From: Sphingomonadales bacterium UBA6157
GTDB taxonomy: Bacteria; Pseudomonadota; Alphaproteobacteria; Sphingomonadales; Sphingomonadaceae
Assembly: GCA_002423025.1 (NCBI GenBank)
Contig: DIUN01000042.1
Coordinates: 1-45,892 of the forward strand
Direction of reading: 5' to 3'
Length of the DNA: 45,892 nt
Position 1 is the stretch's first letter, and each line of letters opens with the position of its first letter. The position numbers and the translations under genes were made by a program. Below, in pieces: positions 26,207 through 34,746 of the stretch. The notes below the pieces were generated by a model. The model had not been told where the DNA came from. It saw only the letters and a list, made by a program, of their open reading frames with translations, and made no database searches.

Positions 26207-27695
26207 GCCACGCCGATTTGGACTGCATGTAGCCGGCTATACATTCGAGAGACTTGTCGCGCGTGTTACCGGATTGCTTGAAGCCACCAAACGGCTGGGT
26301 CATGTCGCCATCGCCGAAGCAATTGACCCAGACGACGCCAGCTTCCAGCGCCTTGATCATGCGGTGCGCACGCTTGACATCCTGCGTCCAGACGCTGGCA
26401 GCAAGGCCGTAGATGGAATCATTGGCCAGCGCGATTGCCTCGGCTTCATCCGCCACTTTGAACAGGCAGGCTACAGGGCCGAAGACCTCCTCACGGCCTA
26501 TGGCCATGGCGGGTGTGACGCCGGTGAACAGTGTTGGCAGCACAAAGGCACCCTTAGGCTGGGTTGCATCGGCGCTGCCGCCAAAGGCCAGCCGGGCGCC
26601 CTCTGCGCGGCCGCTTCCGATCCACGTCAGCACGCTCTGCTGGTGAGCGCGATCGACCATCGGGCCGAGTGTCGTGGCGGGATCGAGCGGTGCCCCGGGG
26701 GTGTAGAGTGCAGCGGCGTGTGCTGTGAAGCGCTCGACGAATTCATCATGGATTGCCGCATGCACCAGCAGCCGCGAGCCGGCGTTGCAGACTTGCCCGG
26801 CATTGTCGAAAATTCCGCGCACCGCGGCGTCGACAGCGGCCTCCATGTCAGCAAGATCATCCATGAACAGCTGTGGGCTCTTGCCGCCCGTTTCGAGCGA
26901 GACGCGTTTCAGGTTGGATTCGCCGGCGGCGATCATCAGTTGCTTGCCGGTCTGGGTGGAACCGGTGAAGCTGATCTTTGCGACATCCGGGTGCAGCGCC
27001 AGGGCTCGGCCGGCCTGATGGCCAAGGCCATTGACGACATTGAACACACCCGGTGGGCCACCGGCCTCCACAAACAGCGCCGCCAGCTTCAGGCAGGATA
27101 GCGGCGCTCGCTCGGAGGGCTTCAGGACAACGCAATTGCCCGCAGCCAGCGCCGGCGCGATCTTCCAAGCCGCCATCAGCAGCGGATAGTTCCAGGGGGA
27201 AATCGCACCGACAACGCCGATCGGCTCGCGTGAGACAATATGCAGCGCGCTGTGGGCGCTGTTGGTGACACTGCCGGAAACCTTGTCGATGCACTCACCG
27301 AAATAGCGGAACGTAACCACTGTCTCGGGCAGGTCGATGGTCAGCGCATCGGTGATCGGCTTGCCCATGGACAGTGTCTCGAGCAGCGCCAATTCGGTGG
27401 CGTTGGCTTCGATCAGATCGGCAAAACGGCGGAATACGGCCATGCGATCACGCGGTGCCATGTGCCGCCAGCGCCCGTCTTGCCACGCCGCTTTTGCCGA
27501 CGCGACGGCGCGATCGATATCCGCTGCGCCGCCGCAGCTGACTTCGCAGACGAGCGCGCCATCGGCCGGGTTGAGGACGGCGATGCGCGCACCGGAATCA
27601 TGGAAACGGCCATCGATGTAGAGGCCCGTCTCGATCCGCAGTGCGGCGGCGCGGGTCTGCCATTCGGCCTGGGTCGTGGGAACCTTGGCGGGCAT
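26193..27695 (-). CDS. Aldehyde dehydrogenase 2 (PuuC/betaine-aldehyde dehydrogenase-like)
   Basis: This 500-residue ALDH has Asn169 (SPWNYP), Glu268 (LETGGKSP) and Cys303 (NAGQVCNAGSR). The C-terminal pattern WVNCFGDGDMTQPFGGFKQSG resembles gamma-aminobutyraldehyde/PuuC and betaine-aldehyde dehydrogenases, which oxidise amino- or ammonium-aldehydes. The ATG overlaps the stop of the upstream dehydrogenase gene by 1 nt, so the two are translated together. It probably handles an aldehyde produced in the betaine or omega-amino acid pathway. Confidence 0.92.
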   Translation of the reverse strand: MPAKVPTTQAEWQTRAAALRIETGLYIDGRFHDSGARIAVLNPADGALVCEVSCGGAADIDRAVASAKAAWQDGRWRHMAPRDRMAVFRRFADLIEANATELALLETLSMGKPITDALTIDLPETVVTFRYFGECIDKVSGSVTNSAHSALHIVSREPIGVVGAISPWNYPLLMAAWKIAPALAAGNCVVLKPSERAPLSCLKLAALFVEAGGPPGVFNVVNGLGHQAGRALALHPDVAKISFTGSTQTGKQLMIAAGESNLKRVSLETGGKSPQLFMDDLADMEAAVDAAVRGIFDNAGQVCNAGSRLLVHAAIHDEFVERFTAHAAALYTPGAPLDPATTLGPMVDRAHQQSVLTWIGSGRAEGARLAFGGSADATQPKGAFVLPTLFTGVTPAMAIGREEVFGPVACLFKVADEAEAIALANDSIYGLAASVWTQDVKRAHRMIKALEAGVVWVNCFGDGDMTQPFGGFKQSGNTRDKSLECIAGYMQSKSAWLTLE

Positions 27696-28648
27696 CAGCG
27701 CCGCGGCACCACTTCGTAGCCTGGCTCCTCGGGCTCATCATCGACCATCTCGGGCGGAAAGCCGGTGCCGAGCACCTTGACGCCCATCTGCTCTTCGATG
27801 CGGCGGATAATGTTGGGTGAGTGTTCGCGCGGCCCGTAGCGGCGCTGGCCATCCTTGAAGATGTCGAGCACCAGCGGCGAAATCTCTAGTGGCACGCCAT
27901 GATCGCGCGCCAGCTTGTCGAACAGGCCGACGTCCTTGATCACTAGGTCCATGGTGAAATTGATGTCGCGGCTGCCATTGAGGATGACCTGCGATTCCGT
28001 CTCGTGGACAAAGGAATTGCCCGAGGAGATGCGGATCGCCTCATAGGCCGTGTTCATGTCCAGCCCGACAACCTTGGCCGTGGTCAGCGCCTCGGCAAGC
28101 GCGGCGAGGTGCACGGTGCAGAGGTAGTTGGTCAGCACCTTGAGCTGCGACGCTGTGCCGAGCTCTCCCGTGTGCAAAATGCGGCGCCCCAGCGTGGTGA
28201 GCACGGGCAGCACGAATTCAAATGCGGCGCGTGGCCCGCCGGCAAAGATGGCGATATTGCCGGTGTCGGCACGGTGGCAGCCCCCTGAGACCGGGCATTC
28301 CATGAACATGGCGCCACGCGCTTCCACGAGCGCGCCCAGCCGCAGCACTTCTGCATGATCGGTGGTGCTCATCTCCAGCCAGACCTTCCCTGGCCCCATC
28401 TCCTTCAGGAAGCCATCCGGGCCTTCCGCCACCGCCGCGCTGGAGGCTGGGGATGGCAGGCAGGTGATGATGAGATCGACCTTGCGGCCCAGCGCCTCCG
28501 GAGAATTTGCGGCCGTTGCGCCGCGCGCGACGAAACTGGCGACCAAAGCTTCGTCCAGATCGCGGACCGTCACGTCGTGACCGTTGCGGATCAAGCTGCC
28601 GGCAAGCTTGCCGCCGACATTCCCCAGCCCGATGAAACCGATCTTCAT
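27695..28648 (-). CDS. NAD(P)-dependent beta-hydroxyacid dehydrogenase (3-hydroxyisobutyrate dehydrogenase family)
   Basis: This 317-residue protein has a Rossmann motif GFIGLGNVGGKLA (4-16), substrate segment ECPVSGG (117-123) and catalytic Lys170 with Asn174 (GTASQLKVLTNYL). The family interconverts beta-hydroxy acids and semialdehydes (3-hydroxyisobutyrate, tartronate, glyoxylate or succinate semialdehyde). Coupled to ALDH 2 and near an omega-aminotransferase, it may act on a semialdehyde left after deamination. It lies downstream of LysR 3 on the same strand with a 172-bp gap that contains repeated motifs. Confidence 0.9.
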   Translation of the reverse strand: MKIGFIGLGNVGGKLAGSLIRNGHDVTVRDLDEALVASFVARGATAANSPEALGRKVDLIITCLPSPASSAAVAEGPDGFLKEMGPGKVWLEMSTTDHAEVLRLGALVEARGAMFMECPVSGGCHRADTGNIAIFAGGPRAAFEFVLPVLTTLGRRILHTGELGTASQLKVLTNYLCTVHLAALAEALTTAKVVGLDMNTAYEAIRISSGNSFVHETESQVILNGSRDINFTMDLVIKDVGLFDKLARDHGVPLEISPLVLDIFKDGQRRYGPREHSPNIIRRIEEQMGVKVLGTGFPPEMVDDEPEEPGYEVVPRR

Positions 28649-28820
28649 ATCATCCTGTCCGCCGGTGCCGAGCGCGGCCTCCGGTCCTTCAAATGTGCCG
28701 CATCATCTTGAGGGCATGAGAAAAACGCATACCCCCATGCTCACAAATTAAAGAGAAGCCGGCGCGCGGCCACAAATGAAAATTTTCAGACTATTGCCAA
28801 ATTTTCTTGAAAAAGCCCGG
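28649..28820 (-). promoter_or_regulatory. Control region upstream of the beta-hydroxyacid dehydrogenase operon
   Basis: The gap contains GCAT-ACCCCC-ATGC (28727-28740), whose CGCATACCCC (28726-28735) is identical to the site before Rieske operon 1. Two near-identical 11-mers, CACAAATTAAA (28742-28752) and CACAAATGAAA (28771-28781), lie 29 bp apart. A perfect palindrome GAAAATTTTC (28778-28787) and a TTTTC-TT-GAAAA repeat (28802-28813) follow, the latter close to the LysR 3 stop and possibly part of its terminator. Binding by a LysR protein is inferred. Confidence 0.45.
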
Positions 28821-29744
28821 TCAGGATGCAGATGGCTGCCCGGCGTCTGCTGCCGCTTCCTTCAGCCATTCGCGGAAGACATGCACCTCGCGCCGGGTGC
28901 GTTGTGGGCGCTCAGGCGTGACGACATGAAAGCCCTGCTCGTCGAGATAGGCGGCTGTCGTGGGCAGAACCAGCCGGCCGGTAGCAAGGTAGCTGGCCAG
29001 AAACAGCGGGTGCGTGACGACACAGCCCGCGCCGCTCGCCGCGAGTTCGAGTGCGCCGATGGTCGTGTCCACAATTGGTCCGGGCGCCGCGCTCATGTCC
29101 GCCATGCCCAACCCGGCAGCGAGCTTAAGCCAGTGGTTCTCATGGCCCATGATGTGGATCATGCGGTGCTGCACCAGTGCTGCCATGTCCCCATCACAAT
29201 CAGCCTTCAGCAGGCACTCCGGGCTGCAGGCGATCACCAGATTCTGATGCATGAGCGGTTCGCTGACATGGCCATTCCACTGGCCATCCCCGTAGCGCAC
29301 CTCCAGGTCCATCGCCGCGCTGGCGCTGGTGTTGCCCCAAATGGTCGTGGCAAGCCGCACTTCGATATCCGAGTAGCGCGCCAGAAAATCAGGTAACCGC
29401 GGCGCCAGCCACAGGCAGCCGAACGATACGGGTGCCAACACGGAAATGCTCACCTTGTCATTGGCGCCGAACAGCCCGAGCGTCGAGATCGCCAGATCAT
29501 CAAAGGCCTTCCGGACCGGCACGAGATAGGCGATGCCCATCGCCGTCAGCCGCACGCCGCGCGGCAGCCGCTCGAACATCTCGCAGCCGAGGCAGTCCTC
29601 CAGCGCCCGCACCTGGTAGCTGATGGCCGCCTGCGTCAGGTGAAGCTCCTGTGCCGCTGCCGTGAAGCTTTCGGTGCGGGCGGCGGCCTCAAAGGCTCGC
29701 AGCCAGGTCAGCGGCGGCAGGCCGGTGATTGCGCGACGTTCCAT
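28821..29744 (-). CDS. LysR-family transcriptional regulator (GcvA-like) 3
   Basis: This 307-residue protein has a typical N-terminal HTH (LPPLTWLRAFEAAARTESFTAAAQELHLTQAAISYQVRALE, about 9-49) and an effector domain. It is divergent from the DMGDH/Rieske 2 operon, its most likely target, and also lies upstream of the beta-hydroxyacid dehydrogenase genes. I preferred the ATG at 29744 over the TTG one codon before it. The region before the start is AT-rich. Confidence 0.92.
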   Translation of the reverse strand: MERRAITGLPPLTWLRAFEAAARTESFTAAAQELHLTQAAISYQVRALEDCLGCEMFERLPRGVRLTAMGIAYLVPVRKAFDDLAISTLGLFGANDKVSISVLAPVSFGCLWLAPRLPDFLARYSDIEVRLATTIWGNTSASAAMDLEVRYGDGQWNGHVSEPLMHQNLVIACSPECLLKADCDGDMAALVQHRMIHIMGHENHWLKLAAGLGMADMSAAPGPIVDTTIGALELAASGAGCVVTHPLFLASYLATGRLVLPTTAAYLDEQGFHVVTPERPQRTRREVHVFREWLKEAAADAGQPSAS

Positions 29745-29852
29745 CAAGCATCCATAAAAAAATTAGGGTCAAACCCATCTATCTGCTCATTTGCGCCGAG
29801 GCAACGGCCGCCTTTACTGTGGCCACTTGCCGACCGGAGACAAGTAGCTGCC
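29745..29852. promoter_or_regulatory. Divergent control region between LysR 3 and the DMGDH operon
   Basis: The 108-bp gap contains an inverted repeat GGGT-CAA-ACCC (29766-29776) inside TTAGGGTCAAACCCAT, next to an A7 run (29756-29762). The repeat has the size of a LysR half-operator and lies about 22 bp from the LysR start. No convincing -35/-10 pair was found. Confidence 0.4.
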
Positions 29853-32270
29853 ATGAAGACAAATGCCAGGGTCGTGATCATTGGCGGCGGCATCATGGGC
29901 GCAAGCCTGCTCTACCATCTGGCCGAGCTTGGCTGGACGGACAGCATCCTCATTGAAAAAGATGAGCTGACGTCCGGCTCGACATGGCACGCCGCTGGCC
30001 AGTGCCCGAGCATCACCGGGAGTTATAATCTCGCCAAGATCCACGCCTACAGCAACGATCTCTATCCGCGGCTGGAAGGGCTGACGGGGCAGTATGTCAG
30101 CTGGCACAAGTCCGGCGGTATCAGGCTTGCCACCAACGAGCGCGAACTGGCCTGGTTCAAGTATATTGAGGGCTATTCGAAGATCATCGGCTTCGACATG
30201 GCGATTATCGACCCGGCCGAGATTCGCCGCATCAATCCGTTCCTGACGACCGATGGCGTCATCGCCGGTGCCTATACGACGAGCGATGGCCACGCCGATC
30301 CCTCCGGCATCTGCAATGCATTGGCCATCGGCGCGCGTGCGATGGGTGCTACAGTCATCCGACAGAACCGCGTCACCGCCCTTGCCCAGCTGCCGTCTGG
30401 CGAATGGGACGTTACGACCGAGAAGGGCGTCATCCGCGCCGAGATCGTGGTCAACGCGGCAGGCTGCTACGCCCGGCAGGTCGCGCAGATGGCAGGCATC
30501 GACATTCCCGTTACCAACATGGAACATCATTATATCGTCACCGACCCGATCCAGGCGTTCATGGACCGGGCGGAAGAAATCCCGGTCATGCGTTGCCCTT
30601 ATGTCTCCGGCTATTTCCGCCAGGAGCAGAAGAGCGGGCTGATCGGCGTTTATGAAAATATCGGCCTCAAGGAGGCCTGGGCGCCCAAGGGCATGCCCGA
30701 GTGGGAATCGACCAGCGAGTTGTTTGGTGATGATCTCGAGCGCATCGGAAAATGGCTTGAGCGGGCCATCGAGCGCATGCCGATCTTTGGGGAAGTGGGT
30801 ATTCGCCGCGTCATCAACGGCGCCATTCCGCATACGCCGGATGGTGGCCCGCTGCTAGGGCCAGCGGCGGGCCTGCGCAACTTCTGGCATTGCTGCGGCA
30901 CGTCATTCGGCATCGCGCAGGGCGGCGGCTCAGGCAAGTATCTGGCGCAGTGGATGGTGTTCGGCGATGCCGACATCAACATGACCGAGTTCGATCCACG
31001 CCGGTACGGCAGCTTTGCCGACGAGGATTATTCGCGTGAAAAGGTGTTCCTCGATTATCGGCTGACGTTCACCACCCGCCTGCCGGGCGAGGAGGAGCCG
31101 GATGGCCGTCCCTGCAAGGTCAGCCCGCTGCATGAGCGGTTGAAGGCGCAGGGCGCCGTCCATACCGAGACGTTCGGCTGGGAGCGGCCCAAATGGTTTT
31201 CCCTTGATGGCCGCGAGGAAGTCTCCGGCTATGAGCGCACCAACGTCTTCGAGGTGGTGCGAGAGGAAGTGCGCGCAGTCGCCGAGCGGGTCGGCGTGCT
31301 CGATTTGACCGGCTTTGCCAAATATGACGTGTCCGGTCCCGATGCCGAGGCGTTTCTCGATCGCATCTGCGCCAATCGCATGCCGCGCAAGCTCGGCGGC
31401 ATAGGGTTGGTGCATCCGCTCTCCCGCGGCGGCCGCATCCTCGGCGAGATGACCGTGACGCGGCTGGCCGACGACCATTTTTATTGCCTGTCCGCCGCAG
31501 CCGCCGAGCAGCGCGATCTTGACCTGATGATGCAAAGCAAGCTGCCCGGTGAGGACGTGACGATCAGCAACGTCACAATGGATCGCGGCGTCATCGTGAT
31601 CAGCGGGCCAAAATCCCGCGAACTGCTGGCCCGCCTGACGGATGCGGACCTGAGCAACGAAGGCTTTCGTTGGCTCAGCGGCCGCGAGATCGGCATCGCC
31701 GGCCACAAGGTGCGGGCGCTGCGCGTTTCCTATGTCGGCGAACTCGGCTGGGAACTGCACCCGGCGATGGACGACATGGCGCCGCTCTACGACGCCATCT
31801 GGGCCGCCGGGCAGGATCTCGGCATCGCCAACTATGGGCTTTATGCGGTCAACACCATGCGGATGGAGAAGGGCTACAAGGCCTGGGGCAGCGAACTGAC
31901 CAATGAGCTGACAATGATCGAAGCCGATATGCCGCGCTTCATCAACTTCAAGAAGGATGATTTCGTCGGCAAGCAGGCGACGCTCGATGCGCCTGAGCGG
32001 CCTTTGCGGATCGTATATGGCGAGATGGACGCCGGCAGTGTCGATGCACGCGGCGCCGAGCCGATCCTGCTGGGCGATGCCTGCATCGGCCTCACCACCT
32101 CGGGCGGCTATGGCCATCGTGTCGGCAAGAGCCTGTTCTTCGCTTGCGTTCCGCCCGAGCATGCAGCGCCCGGCTCGGTATTTGATGTGTTCGTCCAGGG
32201 CGAGAGGCGCAGCGCAACGGTGCTGGAGCATCCGGCCTATGATCCTGACAATTCCAAGATGAAGGCCTGA
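29853..32270 (+). CDS. Dimethylglycine dehydrogenase-family flavoprotein with GcvT domain 1
   Basis: This 805-residue protein has an N-terminal DAO-fold FAD domain (VVIIGGGIMGASLLYHLA, 7-24) with His46 in TSGSTWHAAG, the position that binds FAD covalently in DMGDH and sarcosine dehydrogenase. An FAO_M-like middle segment follows, then a C-terminal folate-binding GcvT domain (from about 470; ERVGVLDLTGFAKYDVSGPDA). Family reaction: oxidative N-demethylation with C1 passed to THF. The real start is the ATG at 29853; the open frame extends back to 29640 over LysR 3. Only 5 bp separate it from the next paralogue. The exact N-methyl substrate is unknown. Confidence 0.93.
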   Translation: MKTNARVVIIGGGIMGASLLYHLAELGWTDSILIEKDELTSGSTWHAAGQCPSITGSYNLAKIHAYSNDLYPRLEGLTGQYVSWHKSGGIRLATNERELAWFKYIEGYSKIIGFDMAIIDPAEIRRINPFLTTDGVIAGAYTTSDGHADPSGICNALAIGARAMGATVIRQNRVTALAQLPSGEWDVTTEKGVIRAEIVVNAAGCYARQVAQMAGIDIPVTNMEHHYIVTDPIQAFMDRAEEIPVMRCPYVSGYFRQEQKSGLIGVYENIGLKEAWAPKGMPEWESTSELFGDDLERIGKWLERAIERMPIFGEVGIRRVINGAIPHTPDGGPLLGPAAGLRNFWHCCGTSFGIAQGGGSGKYLAQWMVFGDADINMTEFDPRRYGSFADEDYSREKVFLDYRLTFTTRLPGEEEPDGRPCKVSPLHERLKAQGAVHTETFGWERPKWFSLDGREEVSGYERTNVFEVVREEVRAVAERVGVLDLTGFAKYDVSGPDAEAFLDRICANRMPRKLGGIGLVHPLSRGGRILGEMTVTRLADDHFYCLSAAAAEQRDLDLMMQSKLPGEDVTISNVTMDRGVIVISGPKSRELLARLTDADLSNEGFRWLSGREIGIAGHKVRALRVSYVGELGWELHPAMDDMAPLYDAIWAAGQDLGIANYGLYAVNTMRMEKGYKAWGSELTNELTMIEADMPRFINFKKDDFVGKQATLDAPERPLRIVYGEMDAGSVDARGAEPILLGDACIGLTTSGGYGHRVGKSLFFACVPPEHAAPGSVFDVFVQGERRSATVLEHPAYDPDNSKMKA

Positions 32271-32275
32271 TCGCC

Positions 32276-34723
32276 ATGGCCGCCAACCTTCCCAGCCGCG
32301 CCCGCGTCGTCATTGTCGGCGGTGGCGTCATCGGCTGCTCCATTGCCTATCACCTTGGCAAGATCGGCTGGGCAGATACCGTTCTGCTTGAGCGCAAGCA
32401 GTTGACCAGCGGCACGACCTGGCACGCTGCCGGGCTGGTTGGCCAGCTGCGCCCCTCGATCAACATGACCAAGCTCGCCAAATACACCGGCGAGCTTTAT
32501 CGCGGGCTGGAGGCTGAAACGGGCCAGGCCACCGGCTATCGCCAGTGCGGCTCCATCTCCATGGCCAGCAACATCGAGCGCTTCGAGGAGCTGAAGCGCA
32601 GCGCCTCCATGGCCAAGGTGTTCGATCTGCCGGTGCACGTCGTCAGCCCTGCCGAGATCAAGGCAATGGCTCCGATTGCCAATGTCGATGATATCGTCGG
32701 CGGCATCCATATTCCCAGCGATGGCTATGCCAATGCCGTGGATATCACCCAGGCGCTGGCCAAGGGCGCCCGCAATGCCGGGGTGCGGATTTTCGAGAAT
32801 ACCAAGGTCACCCGCATTCGCCATGACGGCGTGCGCGTCACTGGCGTCGAAACCGAGGATGGCATTATCGACGCCGATTATGTCGTGCTCTGCGGCGGCA
32901 TGTGGACCCGCGACCTCGCCGCCAGCGTTGGTGTGGCGGCGCCGTTGCACGCCTGCGAGCATTATTATGTGTTGTTCGAAGGGGTCGAGGGCCTGACATC
33001 GCAACTGCCGGTGCTGCGTGATTACGATTATTGCGGCTATTACAAATATGACGCTGGCAAGCTTCTGGTCGGTGCTTTCGAGCCCAATGCCCGGCCCTGG
33101 GGGATGGACGGCATTTCCGATGATTTCTGCTTCGATGAGATCGCTGGGAATTTTGCCCATTTTGAGCCGGTTCTGGTCGATGCTATGCGCCGCGTGCCGG
33201 CGCTGGAAAATGCAGGCATCAAGAAGTTCTTCTGTGGCCCGGAAAGTTTCACCCCCGACGTGCGCTACCATCTCGGCGAGAGCGCCGAGCTGCCCGGCTG
33301 CTTCGTGGCGGCGGGGCTGAATTCCATCGGGCTGCAATCGGCCGGCGGTGTCGGCAAGGTCATGGCCGAGTGGATCCGCGACGGCATGCCGCCGGCGGAC
33401 TTGTGGACGGTCGATATCCGCCGCAACATGCCGTTCCAGATCAACCGCAAGTATCTTCGCGAGCGGGTCAGCGAGAGCCTCGGGCTGCTTTACGCAACGC
33501 ACTGGCCGTTCAAGCAATATGAGACGGCGCGTGGCGTGCGGCGCTCGGCGATCCATGATCGACTGAAGGCCGCTGGCGCCTGCCATGGCGAAGCCTTTGG
33601 CTGGGAGCGGCCAAATTGGTACGCCGCGCCGGGCAGCGAACCAAAATATCAATACAGCTATGGCCGGCAGAACTGGTTCGAGGCCACTGCCGCTGAGTGC
33701 AAGGCCGTGCGCGAGACCGTGGGGCTGTTCGATCAGTCCTCCTTCGCGAAGTTCAGACTTGAGGGCCGCGACGCCATGCGCGTGCTCAACAACGTCTGCG
33801 CCAATGACATTGACGTGGCGCCGGGCAAGCTCGTCTACACGCAATGGCTCAACCCCAAGGGCGGCATCGAGGCCGATCTCACCGTCACGCGCCTCAGCGC
33901 CACCGCCTGGCTGATCGTGACTGGCGCCGAGACCGAGACACGGGATTTCAATTGGCTGAAGCGGCATATTCCGGATGACGCCCATGCGGTGCTCACCAAT
34001 GTCACTTCGGCCATGGGCGTCATCTCGATCATGGGGCCGAACGCACGGGCGTTGCTGCAATCACTCAGCCCTAATGACCTCTCGGACTCTGCCTTTCCCT
34101 TCGCTACCTCGCAGGAGATCGAGCTGGGCTATGCCATCGTGCGGGCCTCACGCATCACCTATGTCGGGGAGCTCGGCTGGGAGCTGTATATTCCCACCGA
34201 GTTCATGGCCGGCGTCTTCGATGTCATCATGGCCGCCGGCGAGCCGTTCGGGCTGAAGCTGGCTGGCTATCACGCGCTCAATTCGCTCCGCATGGAAAAG
34301 GCCTATCGCCACTGGGGCCATGACATCACCGATGAGGATACCCCGCTCGAAGCCGGGCTCGGCTTTGCCGTGAAGATGGACAAGCCCGGCGGCTTCATCG
34401 GCCGCGAGGCGCTGCTGCGTCAGAAGCAGGAGGGGCTGCGGCAGCGGCTCGTGCAGTTCCGGCTGCTGTCGCCAGAGCCGATGCTCTATCATAACGAGCC
34501 GATCTGGCAGGGCGAGCGCATCGCCGGCTACATCCGCTCGGGCATGTACGCGCCCACTCTCGGCGCTGCCTGCGGGCTTGGCTATGTGACAGCGCCTGAT
34601 GGCGGTGTCGTGGGCCCCATCGGCGCCGATGATTACGAGATCGAGATCGCCGGTGTGCGCTACCCCGCCATCGCCTCGCTCAAACCGATGTTTGACCCGG
34701 GCAATGCCCGGATCAAGCTCTGA
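32276..34723 (+). CDS. Dimethylglycine dehydrogenase-family flavoprotein with GcvT domain 2
   Basis: This 815-residue paralogue of the preceding gene has the same plan. The FAD motif is VVIVGGGVIGCSIAYHLG (11-28). The probable covalent-FAD residue His50 is in TSGTTWHAAGL, and a GcvT domain fills the C-terminal half (TVGLFDQSSFAKFRLEGRDA onward). It keeps the HAAGL form common in DMGDH, whereas paralogue 1 has HAAGQ. Two copies in tandem suggest two successive demethylations or two substrates. A Rieske gene follows after 23 bp. Confidence 0.93.
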   Translation: MAANLPSRARVVIVGGGVIGCSIAYHLGKIGWADTVLLERKQLTSGTTWHAAGLVGQLRPSINMTKLAKYTGELYRGLEAETGQATGYRQCGSISMASNIERFEELKRSASMAKVFDLPVHVVSPAEIKAMAPIANVDDIVGGIHIPSDGYANAVDITQALAKGARNAGVRIFENTKVTRIRHDGVRVTGVETEDGIIDADYVVLCGGMWTRDLAASVGVAAPLHACEHYYVLFEGVEGLTSQLPVLRDYDYCGYYKYDAGKLLVGAFEPNARPWGMDGISDDFCFDEIAGNFAHFEPVLVDAMRRVPALENAGIKKFFCGPESFTPDVRYHLGESAELPGCFVAAGLNSIGLQSAGGVGKVMAEWIRDGMPPADLWTVDIRRNMPFQINRKYLRERVSESLGLLYATHWPFKQYETARGVRRSAIHDRLKAAGACHGEAFGWERPNWYAAPGSEPKYQYSYGRQNWFEATAAECKAVRETVGLFDQSSFAKFRLEGRDAMRVLNNVCANDIDVAPGKLVYTQWLNPKGGIEADLTVTRLSATAWLIVTGAETETRDFNWLKRHIPDDAHAVLTNVTSAMGVISIMGPNARALLQSLSPNDLSDSAFPFATSQEIELGYAIVRASRITYVGELGWELYIPTEFMAGVFDVIMAAGEPFGLKLAGYHALNSLRMEKAYRHWGHDITDEDTPLEAGLGFAVKMDKPGGFIGREALLRQKQEGLRQRLVQFRLLSPEPMLYHNEPIWQGERIAGYIRSGMYAPTLGAACGLGYVTAPDGGVVGPIGADDYEIEIAGVRYPAIASLKPMFDPGNARIKL

Positions 34724-34746
34724 CCCCCATTTGCGGAGTGAATTCC

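Noticed and set aside
32237..34060. 607-codon minus-strand open frame opposite DMGDH 2, and a similar 610-codon one at 21236-23068
   Set aside because: Both lie fully antisense to convincing enzymes and show no domain or RBS.
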